Of a stretch of 64,000 bases of DNA, positions 8,298 to 16,354 are shown piece after piece. The notes under the pieces were generated by a model. The model was given only the letters and a program-made list of their open reading frames with translations, ran no database searches and had not been told where the DNA came from. The stretch covers positions 112,841 to 176,840 of the forward strand of contig NZ_JAIOUQ010000014.1 in the NCBI RefSeq assembly GCF_019931065.1. Direction: 5' to 3'. The position numbers and the translations under genes were made by a program. Numbering within the stretch: the stretch's first letter is position 1; each line of letters opens with the position of its first letter. Origin of the DNA: Methanobacterium spitsbergense (GTDB taxonomy: Archaea > Methanobacteriota > Methanobacteria > Methanobacteriales > Methanobacteriaceae).

Positions 8298-8439
8298 TTC
8301 CACAACCGCAGCCACAATCTTCATTCTTTTTAGGTTCTGGTTTTTTTTCAGTTTTACAGCCACAATCCTCTTTTTCTTCGGTTTTTACGACTGGTTTTTT
8401 GATTTCTTCTATTTTACATCCACATTTTTTATTACTCAT
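8293..8439 (-). CDS. CGC-repeat cysteine-rich peptide, metallothionein-like
   Basis: A 48-aa peptide with seven cysteines in CGC motifs at residues 6-8, 26-28 and 42-46, separated by Lys/Glu/Pro-rich linkers. It ends DCGCGCGK. AAGGAG lies ten bases before the ATG. The composition suggests soft-metal or arsenite binding, like bacterial metallothioneins, but no named family is recognised. The stop codon TGA is supplied by the terminal bases of the tnpB element on the other strand. Removing the element would put AAA TAA there instead, so the insertion leaves the protein sequence the same. The neighbouring arsenic genes support a metal role. Confidence 0.65.
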   Translation of the reverse strand: MSNKKCGCKIEEIKKPVVKTEEKEDCGCKTEKKPEPKKNEDCGCGCGK

Positions 8440-8590
8440 AGTATACATTCTCCTTTTAAGATTTATCTTCGAATTTTAATAGTTTATAATATCAATTTAT
8501 TGGATTTCTTGTCCATTTATAAAAATAAAAAAATTGATTTATATTTAAATTATTAGAATATCAGTTCAAAATAATTTTAAAATGGGTTAG

Positions 8591-9658
8591 TTATAATGTT
8601 AAACCCATTTCAATTTCTTCGCTGATTTCTTTGTACCTGTTACGGATGGTTACTTCTGTAACCCCAGCAACTTCAGCAACATCTCTCTGTGTTTTTCTTT
8701 CACCTAAAAGTACTGATGCTATGTAAAGTGCTGCTGCTGCAACTCCTGTAGGTCCTTTTCCAGATGTGAGTCCCTTATCCATTGCCATACCAATAATTTC
8801 AATGGCTTTAGACTGAACTTCACCTGAAAGGTTTAAATCACTTGCGAATCTTGGAACGTAGTCAACTGGTGATGTTGGCGGTAATTTGATGTTCAATTCC
8901 CTTGTAAGGAACCTGTATGTCCTTCCAACTTCTTTTTTACCTACCCTTGAAACTTCTGCTATTTCATCGAGTGTCCTTGGAACTCCGCATTTTCTGCATG
9001 CTGCGTACAGCGATGCTGCTACAACTCCTTCAATACTTCTTCCACGGATTAACTTGTTTTCAACAGCATTTCTGTAAACTACTGATGCTGCTTCCCTAAC
9101 ACTTCTTGGAAGTCCCAGTCTTGAAGAATCCCTGTCCAGTTCGGATAGTGCAAATGCAAGGTTTCTTTCGGTTGCACCGGATATTCTGATCTTTCTCTGC
9201 CATTTTCTGAGCCTGTACCACTGTGCACGATTTCTGGCAGGTATGTCACGACCGTATATATCTTTATTTCTCCAGTCGATCATGGTTGAAAGTCCCTTAT
9301 CGTGTATTGTGTAAGTCATAGGAGCACCAACTCTGGTTCTCTTATCACGCTGTTCACTATCAAAGGCTCTCCACTCAGGACCCATATCCATTATACTGTC
9401 GTCTATAACAAGACCACATGCTCCACAAGCAACTTCGCCACGACCCTGGTCGTTTATAATATTTTCAGACCCACATTCGGGGCATTTGGTTTCATTTGCT
9501 TCGATTTCTGAAACTTCCTGTTTCATCTGCTCTTTTCCAGAAACTTCCTGTTTCATCTCTTCTTTTCCAGAAACTTCCTGTTTCATCTCTTCTTTTACTG
9601 AAACTTCCTGTTTCAACTGTTCTTTTCCTGAAACTTCAGGTTCATGAGTTTTATCCAT
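8591..9658 (-). CDS. tfb: Transcription initiation factor B with repeat-expanded N terminus
   Basis: This protein of about 355 aa has the full TFB layout. A zinc ribbon CPEC...CGAC spans about residues 55-80, a B-reader/B-linker region contains [20 protein letters not shown], and two cyclin folds run to the C terminus. TFB recruits RNA polymerase to TATA/BRE promoters. The usual archaeal protein has about 310 residues. The excess is an N-terminal array of four 10-residue units ([10 protein letters not shown] type), encoded by a 30-bp tandem repeat at about 9508-9640. The ATG at 9658 fits the GGGGATGA binding site better than the ATG nine bases upstream. Confidence 0.93.
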   Translation of the reverse strand: MDKTHEPEVSGKEQLKQEVSVKEEMKQEVSGKEEMKQEVSGKEQMKQEVSEIEANETKCPECGSENIINDQGRGEVACGACGLVIDDSIMDMGPEWRAFDSEQRDKRTRVGAPMTYTIHDKGLSTMIDWRNKDIYGRDIPARNRAQWYRLRKWQRKIRISGATERNLAFALSELDRDSSRLGLPRSVREAASVVYRNAVENKLIRGRSIEGVVAASLYAACRKCGVPRTLDEIAEVSRVGKKEVGRTYRFLTRELNIKLPPTSPVDYVPRFASDLNLSGEVQSKAIEIIGMAMDKGLTSGKGPTGVAAAALYIASVLLGERKTQRDVAEVAGVTEVTIRNRYKEISEEIEMGLTL

Positions 9659-9751
9659 ACCTTTCATCCCCTCATCTTAAACTGTGAATAAGATTTAAAT
9701 TTAAAATATTCATCCTGTATTATCGTTATATTACTTTTTAGAATAATATTA

Positions 9752-9901
9752 TTATATTGGTATTTCAAGAATACCTTCCTGATATTTGTGGTGTATCTGA
9801 TTTTTACGTACCATAAAACCGCATTTACTGCATCTAAAGGAGTCTTTATGCTTAGTTGGTTTCATAACTCCTTTATCTTCTATATGAATTAATTCGCTCA
9901 T
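9752..9901 (-). CDS. Small CxxC protein, 49 aa
   Basis: A 49-codon frame with AGTGAT ten bases before its ATG. The peptide begins MSELIHIEDKGVMKPTKHKD and contains FRCSKCGFMVRKNQIHHKYQ. One CxxC knuckle is followed by two histidines, which could make a C2H2-like zinc site. It then ends with a short hydrophobic strand. No family is recognised. It lies about 95 bases upstream of the tfb start on the same strand, so it may share the tfb transcript. Confidence 0.6.
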   Translation of the reverse strand: MSELIHIEDKGVMKPTKHKDSFRCSKCGFMVRKNQIHHKYQEGILEIPI

Positions 9902-10005
9902 AATTTATCACTTTTTAAAAAAATCGATTAATAAAAATTTAGTTAAATATTCAAATATTAATTGTTAAATCTGACATTTACCTAAAATAAAATCTGTTAA
10001 TATGA

Positions 10006-10173
10006 TCATTGTGTTATATGTTCGTCCCAGTTATCATATTTTTCTAAATATTCTGCTATTGCAATCCGAATATGATGGCTGACTGGACTTCCGCCTTTAC
10101 GTTTAGAAAAACTTTTTAGTTGATCTAATTGTGTTTCATCTAATCTTAAACCTACAGCTATCTTTTTAGACAT
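10006..10173 (-). CDS. Ribbon-helix-helix (CopG-type) regulator, 55 aa
   Basis: A 55-aa protein opening MSKKIAVGLRLDETQLDQLK, a beta strand followed by a helix, then a GGSPVSHHIRIAIAEYLEKY second helix. This is the classic ribbon-helix-helix order of CopG/MetJ-type DNA-binding proteins. GAGGT precedes the ATG. RHH proteins act as dimers on short repeated operators. The near-repeat GTTATACAAAA in the upstream region at 10361-10382 is a possible target. No toxin gene is seen beside it, so a simple regulator is more likely than an antitoxin. Small size makes the call depend on the pattern alone. Confidence 0.7.
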   Translation of the reverse strand: MSKKIAVGLRLDETQLDQLKSFSKRKGGSPVSHHIRIAIAEYLEKYDNWDEHITQ

Positions 10174-10485
10174 ATAATCTACCTCAACAATAAAAATAGA
10201 AGTGTCAAAGAATTTGCAGTGAAAACCTTATATTTGCACTACCCCTAGAATAGTAGGTCTTAAAAGACTGTATTAAACTATTGGGAAAAGTTTATATCAA
10301 TTTATTTAACATCTTCAAACTATATATATGTATTACATAATATATAAAGTGATCGTTTTTGTTATACAAAAGTTATACAAAACCGATTTGTATATATACC
10401 ATAATATTTTCAACTATAAAAAGCTTTCTATTATTTAAAGAAATAAATTATAATTCACTACTTTATATACTATGAGTTACATATT
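10174..10485. promoter_or_regulatory. AT-rich control region with a repeated GTTATACAAAA
   Basis: No gene is seen in these 310 bases. They include GTTATACAAAA twice in direct succession at 10361-10382, a related TTTGTATATATACC just after, and several TATA-like stretches. The repeat is a plausible operator for the neighbouring RHH protein, but nothing else supports this. Confidence 0.3.
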
Positions 10486-10746
10486 ATGATTACATATAAA
10501 TACAGAGTTGGAAAAGTTACTGGCTTTTACAATAAAACTAAATTGAAAATGATTGATTTGATGCAGGATTACTACTATTTTAGGATTATTCTTAAAAATA
10601 CAGATTCTTTTTTTGAATTTTTAATTTCAAAAATACTATTCCATCTAAAATTTTTCAGGTTAGGAAATTACAAAGCTGATCTTAATAAGAATAATCTAGA
10701 AATGATTCAACTCTATAATAAATTTTACTTTGGTAAAAAAAATTAG
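10486..10746 (+). CDS. Hypothetical protein, 86 aa, doubtful
   Basis: An 86-codon frame rich in Tyr, Phe, Lys and Asn, with no recognised motif, no membrane segment of good quality and no ribosome binding site before its ATG. The composition is what AT-rich noncoding DNA gives by chance, although nothing else occupies the space. It ends 18 bases before a more convincing small gene. I keep it as a low-confidence possibility. Confidence 0.25.
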   Translation: MITYKYRVGKVTGFYNKTKLKMIDLMQDYYYFRIILKNTDSFFEFLISKILFHLKFFRLGNYKADLNKNNLEMIQLYNKFYFGKKN

Positions 10747-10764
10747 TTATTGAGAGGTGAAAAA

Positions 10765-10860
10765 ATGATGGTAAAATTTGATTTACAACACTTCTGCTGT
10801 GGCCCGAAAGGTTGCGAAATAGAAATTGAATACGGAATTATGGCAGATGTTGAAGAATAA
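10765..10860 (+). CDS. Tiny cysteine-containing peptide, 31 aa
   Basis: GAGGTGA lies seven bases before ATGATG and a 31-codon frame follows. The peptide contains QHFCCGPKGCEIEIEYGIM: a Cys-Cys pair and a third cysteine five residues later, then an acidic beta-like strand. The excellent binding site and the cysteine motif make translation likely. No family is recognised. It is upstream of the TRAM gene pair on the same strand, about 90 bases away. Confidence 0.55.
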   Translation: MMVKFDLQHFCCGPKGCEIEIEYGIMADVEE

Positions 10861-10920
10861 TAGCATTAGGTATATAAATAAAAAGAATTAAATAGATTAA
10901 TTGAATAAAATATTTAAATC

Positions 10921-10932
10921 GGCCTTCGGGCT
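10921..10932 (+). promoter_or_regulatory. Leader hairpin of first TRAM gene
   Basis: GGCC-TTCG-GGCT can fold into a four-pair stem capped by a UUCG tetraloop, about 8 bases before the GGAAGTGA ribosome binding site. The second TRAM gene has a different sequence with the same stem at the same place. This suggests a kept RNA structure rather than chance, possibly controlling translation. Confidence 0.5.
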
Positions 10933-10953
10933 AAAAATTGGAAGTGAATTAAT

Positions 10954-11190
10954 ATGAGTATGTTTGGAAATTACGGAAATGATAACAGGAATGATAAAGG
11001 AAACAACGCACCTATTCAGGAAGGCGGAGAATACGAAGTTAAAATCGAAGATACTGGCAGAGACGGAGACGGAATTGCTCGTATCGAAGGTTTTGTTGTA
11101 TTTGTTGCAGGCGCTAAAGTCGGTGACGAAGTAACTGTAAGAGTTAACTCTGTTAGAAGAAACTTTGGTTTTGCTGACATAGTAGAATAA
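10954..11190 (+). CDS. Stand-alone TRAM domain protein 1
   Basis: A 78-aa protein. A Gly/Asn-rich lead ([18 protein letters not shown]) is followed by a single TRAM domain: [33 protein letters not shown] and a closing [10 protein letters not shown]. Stand-alone TRAM proteins in archaea are small beta-barrels that bind RNA and serve as RNA chaperones, often responding to cold. GGAAGTGA precedes the ATG. It is 78 bases upstream of a near-identical copy, the product of a tandem duplication that included the leader. Confidence 0.9.
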   Translation: MSMFGNYGNDNRNDKGNNAPIQEGGEYEVKIEDTGRDGDGIARIEGFVVFVAGAKVGDEVTVRVNSVRRNFGFADIVE

Positions 11191-11236
11191 ATAAATTATT
11201 TAATACAAATAATTTAAATAAAATATTTGAATTTTG

Positions 11237-11247
11237 GGCCCAAGGCC
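11237..11247 (+). promoter_or_regulatory. Leader hairpin of second TRAM gene
   Basis: GGCC-CAA-GGCC can form a four-pair stem about 7 bases before the GGAAGTG ribosome binding site. Flanking leader sequence (ATAAAATATTTGAAT and ATTGGAAGTG) matches the leader of the first TRAM gene, while the stem-loop itself differs in loop and outer bases but keeps pairing. Confidence 0.5.
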
Positions 11248-11268
11248 ATATATTGGAAGTGTATAAAT

Positions 11269-11487
11269 ATGTTTGGAAATTACGGAAATGATAGAGGAAA
11301 TGACGCACCTATTAAGGAAGGCGGAGAATACGATGTTAAAATTGAGGATACTGGCAGAGACGGAGACGGAATTGCTCGTATCGAAGGTTTTGTTGTTTTT
11401 GTTGCAGGCGCTAAAGTCGGTGACGAAGTTACAATCAGAGTTAACTCTGTAAGAAGGAATTTTGGTTTTGCTGACATAGTAGAATAA
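11269..11487 (+). CDS. Stand-alone TRAM domain protein 2
   Basis: A 72-aa paralogue of the preceding gene, differing mainly by a shorter N-terminal lead ([14 protein letters not shown]) and a few conservative changes. The TRAM barrel [20 protein letters not shown] to FGFADIVE is complete. The ATG at 11269 is chosen because GGAAGTG sits eight bases upstream and because it matches the first copy. An in-frame ATG at 11227 falls inside the shared leader. Likely RNA chaperone activity is inferred from the family. Confidence 0.9.
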   Translation: MFGNYGNDRGNDAPIKEGGEYDVKIEDTGRDGDGIARIEGFVVFVAGAKVGDEVTIRVNSVRRNFGFADIVE

Positions 11488-11758
11488 CCCCCAAAAATCT
11501 TTTTTTAAATTTATCAATTTTTGCATTGAAAATTAATTTAATTTAATTTTCACAAAACTTTTTTTTATTTTATTCTAAATTCATAATTATATTATTTCTG
11601 ATCTACCTACAATCCAATCTATTCTCGCTCTGTAAATGATCTAACTAAAAGATCTATTTCTCAATAGGAAAGATCTATATAATTCTTACCAGATTGATAC
11701 AAAAAATTATTTCTTTTACTAATTAGAACAAATTTTACTGAATGACGGAATTATTTAT
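11488..11758. other. AT-rich intergenic stretch before MITE copy 1
   Basis: No gene or clear RNA is seen. A T-rich stretch right after the TRAM stop could end transcription. Confidence 0.4.
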
Positions 11759-11986
11759 CTTAATGTTGGAGAAGACCCCATCCGTGAGGGTGGGGATGAA
11801 TCCAACCACTACATATAAATAATAATTTAACAATAATTAATATTATCGTATGCGATAACCAAGCATACTACACTTAATCTAATCAGTACCGTAGGAACTA
11901 CGGAAATTAAAGCTTCTCTGAAAAAAACCACATTAGTGGATTTAATGAAGGAAGAAGCTCCTTCCGAAAGGGAGGGGTAGTTCACT
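11759..11986 (+). mobile_element. TnpB-derived 228-bp MITE, copy 1
   Basis: A 228-bp non-coding element, identical to copy 2 and differing at only four positions from copy 3. The first ~90 bp match the left end of the tnpB element. A short middle piece reads as I-V-C-D-N-Q-A in one frame, matching the SIVCENQA region of TnpB. The last ~110 bp match the right end, including the omegaRNA hairpins CCGTAG-GAA-CTACGG, CCAC-ATTA-GTGG and an 8-pair stem with a GAAA loop. TTTAT precedes it and TTCACT ends it. It is an internal-deletion derivative that would need TnpA and TnpB in trans. Its potential guide is the flank starting TTTGATTAAACACTAC. Confidence 0.88.
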
Positions 11987-12466
11987 TTTGATTAAACACT
12001 ACAAAAGACGTTTCCATACAGAATATTGAGAATAATATCAAAGTTCATAATAATGCCCCAATTTTTAATAAAAGAATAAATATCCCTATTTTAAGGATTA
12101 AAAGGGCATTATAATCATAATAACTGTATTAACCCAATATAATTGTATTATTTAGTATTGGGGTGTTTTCTACCATTTTTATAGTTTTAAGGGTGTGAAT
12201 GGGCTTAGTCAATACGATTGAAACTGTTGTTTTTTATGTAAAGGGGTTTAAATAAGTTTAATTTATTGAAAATACTCAGTTATCGGGCTCTTCTTGTATA
12301 GGCTAATATCATACTATTAATGAGAGCTTTAAATTAAAAACAGCACGCATATTGGGTGTTTTTATCGATTTTAAACCATAACCTTTATAAGTGATCATGA
12401 AGGTACAAATTAGTGTCCAAGTTCCAGAAGTTATATTTGGAATTTGGGAACGGAGGCGAGATTAAC
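11987..12466. other. Intergenic region with promoter of secreted protein gene
   Basis: No gene is recognised. CTTTATAA at 12383-12390 is a good TATA box about 25 bases before the expected transcription start of the secreted-protein gene, giving a leader of about 55 bases with GGAGGCGA near its end. The rest is AT-rich without clear structure. Confidence 0.4.
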
Positions 12467-12946
12467 ATGCGAAAAAACCTTTTAGCAGTATTTTGTGTAC
12501 TCACAATATTTGCTAGTACAGCACCAATATTTGCTGCAGATACAACAACAACTACACCGGTAGTTTTAACAACGGATCAGCTTGCAAAATTAGATGCTGC
12601 ACAGACAAAATTAAACGATCTTATAACTAAGATTGAAGGACTAAAAACAACATACGCTGGTAAAAAGAACACCAAAGGACTATTAACATCATTGAACCAG
12701 TTTGAAAAACAGGCAAAAAGACTAAACACAGCAATAACCAACTACAAAACCAATCCAACAACATCTGCTGACCAGAAAATAAAAGCATTCCAGTTCAAAA
12801 CCAAAAATCTTGAATGGAAAGTAACTGTAACAGAGAAAATACTTAAAAAAGTAACAACACCGAAAAAACACCACCCAATCAAAAAACCAGTTAAACCAAT
12901 CAAACCAATAAAACCAGTACACACAACAACAACAGTCAGTACATAA
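12467..12946 (+). CDS. Secreted helical protein with Lys/Pro/Thr tail
   Basis: A 159-aa protein. MRKNLLAVFCVLTIFASTAP and the following IFAAD form a signal peptide with a likely cleavage after ALA-type IFA. A Thr-rich linker follows, then a helical region (about residues 40-120) with regular Leu/Ile spacing like a coiled coil, and a tail of KPVKPIKPIKP and Thr repeats. The tail resembles cell-wall-spanning segments. The ATG at 12467 is preferred over an upstream GTG because GGAGGCGA lies eight bases before it. The function is unknown; an extracellular or pseudomurein-associated location is inferred. Confidence 0.7.
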   Translation: MRKNLLAVFCVLTIFASTAPIFAADTTTTTPVVLTTDQLAKLDAAQTKLNDLITKIEGLKTTYAGKKNTKGLLTSLNQFEKQAKRLNTAITNYKTNPTTSADQKIKAFQFKTKNLEWKVTVTEKILKKVTTPKKHHPIKKPVKPIKPIKPVHTTTTVST

Positions 12947-13060
12947 ATAAAAAATATTGTTAAAATAAAATAGAGGATATTAAATAACCCCATCACTTAC
13001 TTTTTTTTAAGATAATACACATATAACAATACAGATATTTCAATTCAACATATAATATCA

Positions 13061-13120
13061 ATCATTATCATATATTTCATCATTAACATTCAATTCATTA
13101 ATCATTATCATATATTTCAT
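13061..13120 (+). repeat. Direct repeat in the upstream region of the PH-domain gene
   Basis: ATCATTATCATATATTTCAT occurs at 13061-13080 and again at 13101-13120, with CAATTCA also repeated ahead of each, giving a 40-base period. An inverted repeat ATTTTAC/GTAAAAT with a 12-base gap follows at 13129-13154, close to the start of the PH-domain gene. These are candidate regulator sites; the regulator is not known. Confidence 0.5.
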
Positions 13121-13185
13121 GAAAAATTATTTTACCGATACATTTCAGTAAAATATTTAGTTATTCAAATGGAGATGTATTTAGT

Positions 13186-13770
13186 ATGAGTAGAAACAAT
13201 CAACCAAGACATCCTGGAGAAAGAATTTTATTCAATACAAGACCAAGATTTATTTCAGCATTAGAATCTGCTTTATTTAGATTCATTATACTGCTACTTT
13301 TACTCTTCTTCTTCACAACATTAATTGGATATGCTGCAGTTGTACAGGGAAAGATCACATATTTAACCACTATTCCATTTGTTGAATGGTTTACATATGG
13401 TCTGATTTTGATCATTGCACTAATATTTTTATCCCTACTATGGAGTTTCCTAGCATGGAGATTCACATGCTACATACTCACAGATAAAAGGGTAATGATA
13501 AAAAGTGGTGTAATAAGTAAACAAAGTGTTTACATGCATTATAATAAGATACAAGATATCATTGTTTCACAAGGTGTTGTCCAGAGGGCTTCAAACTCTG
13601 GTGACATACAAATTTACAGTGGCCATGATAGAACATCTCTATTGCTTGAAAACATTCCAAAACCAAAGGAAATTGAAAATATGATCAACCAGAAAATTGA
13701 AGGCGATGGTGAGGAATACCATAGAGATTTCAAAGAAGGACAGAAATTCGATCGAAGATATGGAGTATAA
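13186..13770 (+). CDS. Membrane protein with bacterial PH (YdbS-type) domain
   Basis: A 194-aa protein with two membrane helices (about residues 29-52 and 66-92) followed by a C-terminal domain. That domain contains RFTCYILTDKRVMIKSGVI, the hallmark of the bPH2 (YdbS/DUF304) PH-like family. It ends in SGDIQIYSGHD and an IPKPKEIENMI helix, as usual in the family. The PH-like domain should face the cytoplasm. The molecular role of these proteins is poorly known. It is followed after 25 bases by the broken zinc-ribbon/PH gene on the same strand. Confidence 0.8.
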   Translation: MSRNNQPRHPGERILFNTRPRFISALESALFRFIILLLLLFFFTTLIGYAAVVQGKITYLTTIPFVEWFTYGLILIIALIFLSLLWSFLAWRFTCYILTDKRVMIKSGVISKQSVYMHYNKIQDIIVSQGVVQRASNSGDIQIYSGHDRTSLLLENIPKPKEIENMINQKIEGDGEEYHRDFKEGQKFDRRYGV

Positions 13771-13795
13771 AAATATACTTTTACGGAGAAACTGA

Positions 13796-14889
13796 ATGTT
13801 CTGTCCAGAATGTGGAACACAAAACCCACCCAATTCTAAATTTTGCAATGAATGTGGTATAAACCTAATAGAAACTCTAAAGGAACTATCAGAAATTCCT
13901 GAAGATAACGAAGATAACAATTTGGAAAATTCAGAAATAGAAGATTCAACATGGGATTCAGATAATACAGAAAACATCAATGAAGTTGATACAGATAAAT
14001 CTGAACCAAATCCTCCCGATACAGATAATCCAGATATTGAAACAGATAATCCAGAGGATAGCTGCATCATATGTAAAACGGTATAATGATATTAACCACC
14101 CACAAAGGATCGTTGGGTATTGGAACCAAAATTAAATTGGAATGTAACAACTGTGGTGCAGTATTTGAGAAAAAGGGTACAAAATATAAATTAACAAATA
14201 TTTCAGATACCAGTCAACCAGTATGGATCAAATACAACCATCAATCCCTAACAGACCTAGAATGGATACGAATAGGAGATGGTGGTGTATCAGACCAGGA
14301 ACAACAAAAAATAGATGCAAATAATAGGGCAATAGAATTACAGAAAATTAAGGCACAGGAACAAACAGATCTTAACCATTTTTTAACGGGTCTACAAAAT
14401 GGATCAATAAACATCACAACCAAAGACCCTTAACCAGTAATTTTAAAGAAAAATGAGCATTTATCTATGGTCATGAACAACATCTCACTACAGGAGCCAC
14501 GGTCCGTGAGACAAACCAGGGCAGCCTATGGAGGACCAACCATAAGAGTTGCCAAGGGAGTTTCCTTTAGAATGGGTGGAGCAGCTGCAAGAAGCGAATC
14601 ACACGAGGAAATAAAGGTCATTGATCAAGGATCCCTGATTCTAACCAATAAAAGAATGGTGTTTATTGGATCCAAAAGAACAACCAACATAGACCTTAAA
14701 AAAATCATGGCCATCACAGCCTACAGCGATGGTATTGAATCGCAAAGGGAAAATAAACAAAAGGCAGAATATTTCACCGGCACCAATAAAAATAATCTGA
14801 CCTTCACTATAAATGGCAGACAGAGAAATATGCCCATAAATGGAGTTATTCTAAAGGCCGCAATAGAAGGTACTATTACACAGCTTTAA
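13796..14889 (+). pseudogene. Zinc-ribbon/PH-like protein gene broken by a frameshift and a stop
   Basis: Three consecutive frames look like pieces of one protein. Piece 1 (13796-14086) has an N-terminal zinc ribbon (CPEC/CNEC), an acidic linker and ends SCIICKTV. Piece 2 (14086-14433) begins in the -1 frame at a TAATG overlap and supplies the matching knuckle LECNNCGAVFEKKG, so one zinc ribbon is split by the shift. Piece 3 is in the same frame as piece 2 and separated from it only by TAA at 14431. Reading across gives [10 protein letters not shown] and then a PH-like domain ([30 protein letters not shown]). Either a decayed gene or separately translated parts. Confidence 0.7.
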
Positions 14890-15063
14890 AATCAAATTTA
14901 AGCCTTACTTACTAATATCTTTTTTAATTTAAATTGAACTAATAATTTTTTTTACATTTTATAATCACTTCAAAAATAGGAAATCAATTACTACAAAAAT
15001 TTTATTGTTCATGGCTAACATAATAAGATAAGAAATTAATTATTTTTTCCATGAGGTGTAAAT

Positions 15064-15768
15064 ATGGATTTCAAAGAACAATCAAAACTTTTTAAACAAA
15101 CTTTTGGATTGAAATATGAACCATTGGCAATATCATTTACCAATGATGAAGTAACAAGTGGTAAATATGAAAAAACATCCATCTGCAGAGCTTTAAAACT
15201 TGCAGCAAAGGGAGAAAGTTTTTTAATCGATGAAAATGTTTCAACATGTCCAGGTGGAAGCAAGTACTGTGGATTCACAGAGGTAACTTCCCATGACCAG
15301 AAAAGAAGACTGCAAAAATTCCTAACCAAGGGCGAGAAACTCACAGGATCCATAGTATCATTTGAGAGAATGCAGAAACTCACAACAGAACCGCCCACAG
15401 GACTTGCAGACAGGATTGTAATGACCCCCTTAGATAAAGCTGAAATAAGGCCAGATATGATACTTTTCCAATGCAACCCTGAACAAGCATGTCGACTCAT
15501 ATCATTAGACACATACTGGGATGGAGTATCACCAAAACAACAATTAATCGGCGCATTATGCAATACAGCAATCTCATACACCATAATGTCAGGAAATACC
15601 AATGTATCCGTAGGAGATTGGACAGCAAGAAACCACCAAAAATTCGATACTGACATTACCTTTGTATCAATACCATACGAACGGATAAACAACTTAATAG
15701 AAGCCATACCACTATGCTCCGCTGGAGAAGCAGCAGCAATCATCCCAGAAGAATTCCAACCAGATTGA
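15064..15768 (+). CDS. DUF169 family protein
   Basis: A 234-aa protein with the DUF169 layout. The N-terminal YEPLAISFTNDE and SICRALKLAAKGESF are followed by a conserved CPGGSKYCGF near residue 66, then QPCNPEQACRL-like FQCNPEQACRL near residue 140 and a C-terminal CSAGEAAAI. The four to five conserved cysteines suggest a redox or metal role, but the family function is not established. GAGGTG precedes the ATG. It stands as its own transcription unit, 175 bases after the broken zinc-ribbon/PH gene. Confidence 0.85.
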   Translation: MDFKEQSKLFKQTFGLKYEPLAISFTNDEVTSGKYEKTSICRALKLAAKGESFLIDENVSTCPGGSKYCGFTEVTSHDQKRRLQKFLTKGEKLTGSIVSFERMQKLTTEPPTGLADRIVMTPLDKAEIRPDMILFQCNPEQACRLISLDTYWDGVSPKQQLIGALCNTAISYTIMSGNTNVSVGDWTARNHQKFDTDITFVSIPYERINNLIEAIPLCSAGEAAAIIPEEFQPD

Positions 15769-15838
15769 AACATAATAATTTAAAAGACAGTAACATAATA
15801 CAAAACTAGAAGAAACTTCTAAAATCTCTAAAAAACCA

Positions 15839-16126
15839 ATGAATGTGAAACTAATGAATTCCAAAAAAAAGAATCTAAGGTCAACAACAGGAAGAGTTGT
15901 AGATTCAAACACAATTAAAACCATTGAAGCAATGGAATCATTCAAACCAAATGATATAGTTGTGATTATCCATGCAGATGATTACAAGGAATCATTTGAA
16001 AAGATGATGCAGAGAATTAATAAAATGGATGAAACAGTGAACGAACACAGTACCTATCTCAATGAAAATATCAAACCAGCAAGCAAAGGATTTTTAGCAA
16101 GATTTAGAAAATCCAAAGACAAATAG
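15839..16126 (+). CDS. Hypothetical protein, 95 aa
   Basis: A 95-aa basic protein with no recognised family. A strand-like KPNDIVVIIHADD lies in the middle, a helix with coiled-coil character follows (about residues 53-80), and the tail FLARFRKSKDK is strongly basic. No good ribosome binding site is visible before the first ATG. It lies 70 bases after the DUF169 gene, in the same direction, so it may be co-transcribed. Confidence 0.5.
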   Translation: MNVKLMNSKKKNLRSTTGRVVDSNTIKTIEAMESFKPNDIVVIIHADDYKESFEKMMQRINKMDETVNEHSTYLNENIKPASKGFLARFRKSKDK

Positions 16127-16354
16127 GGGTTGTAAAATAGATTGTATTGAATTATTTTTTTTAAATTATTTTGTCGGACTATGTGTAATAAATGTTAATT
16201 TAAGTGATACAATCCCTTTTTAAAAAAATATAAAAATATGATCTTCAAATTGAATACTACAAGATGCATATAAATACGCATCGATATATGTAAAATTAAA
16301 TAAAAAATAAAAGGTGTTTGAAATAATTTGAAATTACAGGAGGGAATATATATA

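Noticed and set aside
8248..8556. A 102-codon plus-strand frame after the tnpB element
   Set aside because: It is the antisense of the CGC-repeat peptide gene, which has a good ribosome binding site. The plus-strand translation is low-complexity Phe/Ser-rich.
9508..9640. Short tandem repeats as a possible CRISPR array
   Set aside because: The repeats are contiguous 30-bp units inside the tfb coding frame with no spacers, encoding a 10-residue peptide repeat.
10006..10173. RHH protein as the antitoxin of a toxin-antitoxin pair
   Set aside because: No toxin-like gene lies beside it on either side; the adjacent 49-aa protein has a CxxC pattern but no toxin motif.
13639..14070. A 143-codon minus-strand frame opposite the zinc-ribbon gene
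   Set aside because: Ser/Leu-rich antisense of the acidic linker of the zinc-ribbon piece; no binding site or family.
15036..15773. A long minus-strand frame over the DUF169 gene
   Set aside because: The plus-strand frame has all the DUF169 motifs and a good start; the minus frame is its complement.
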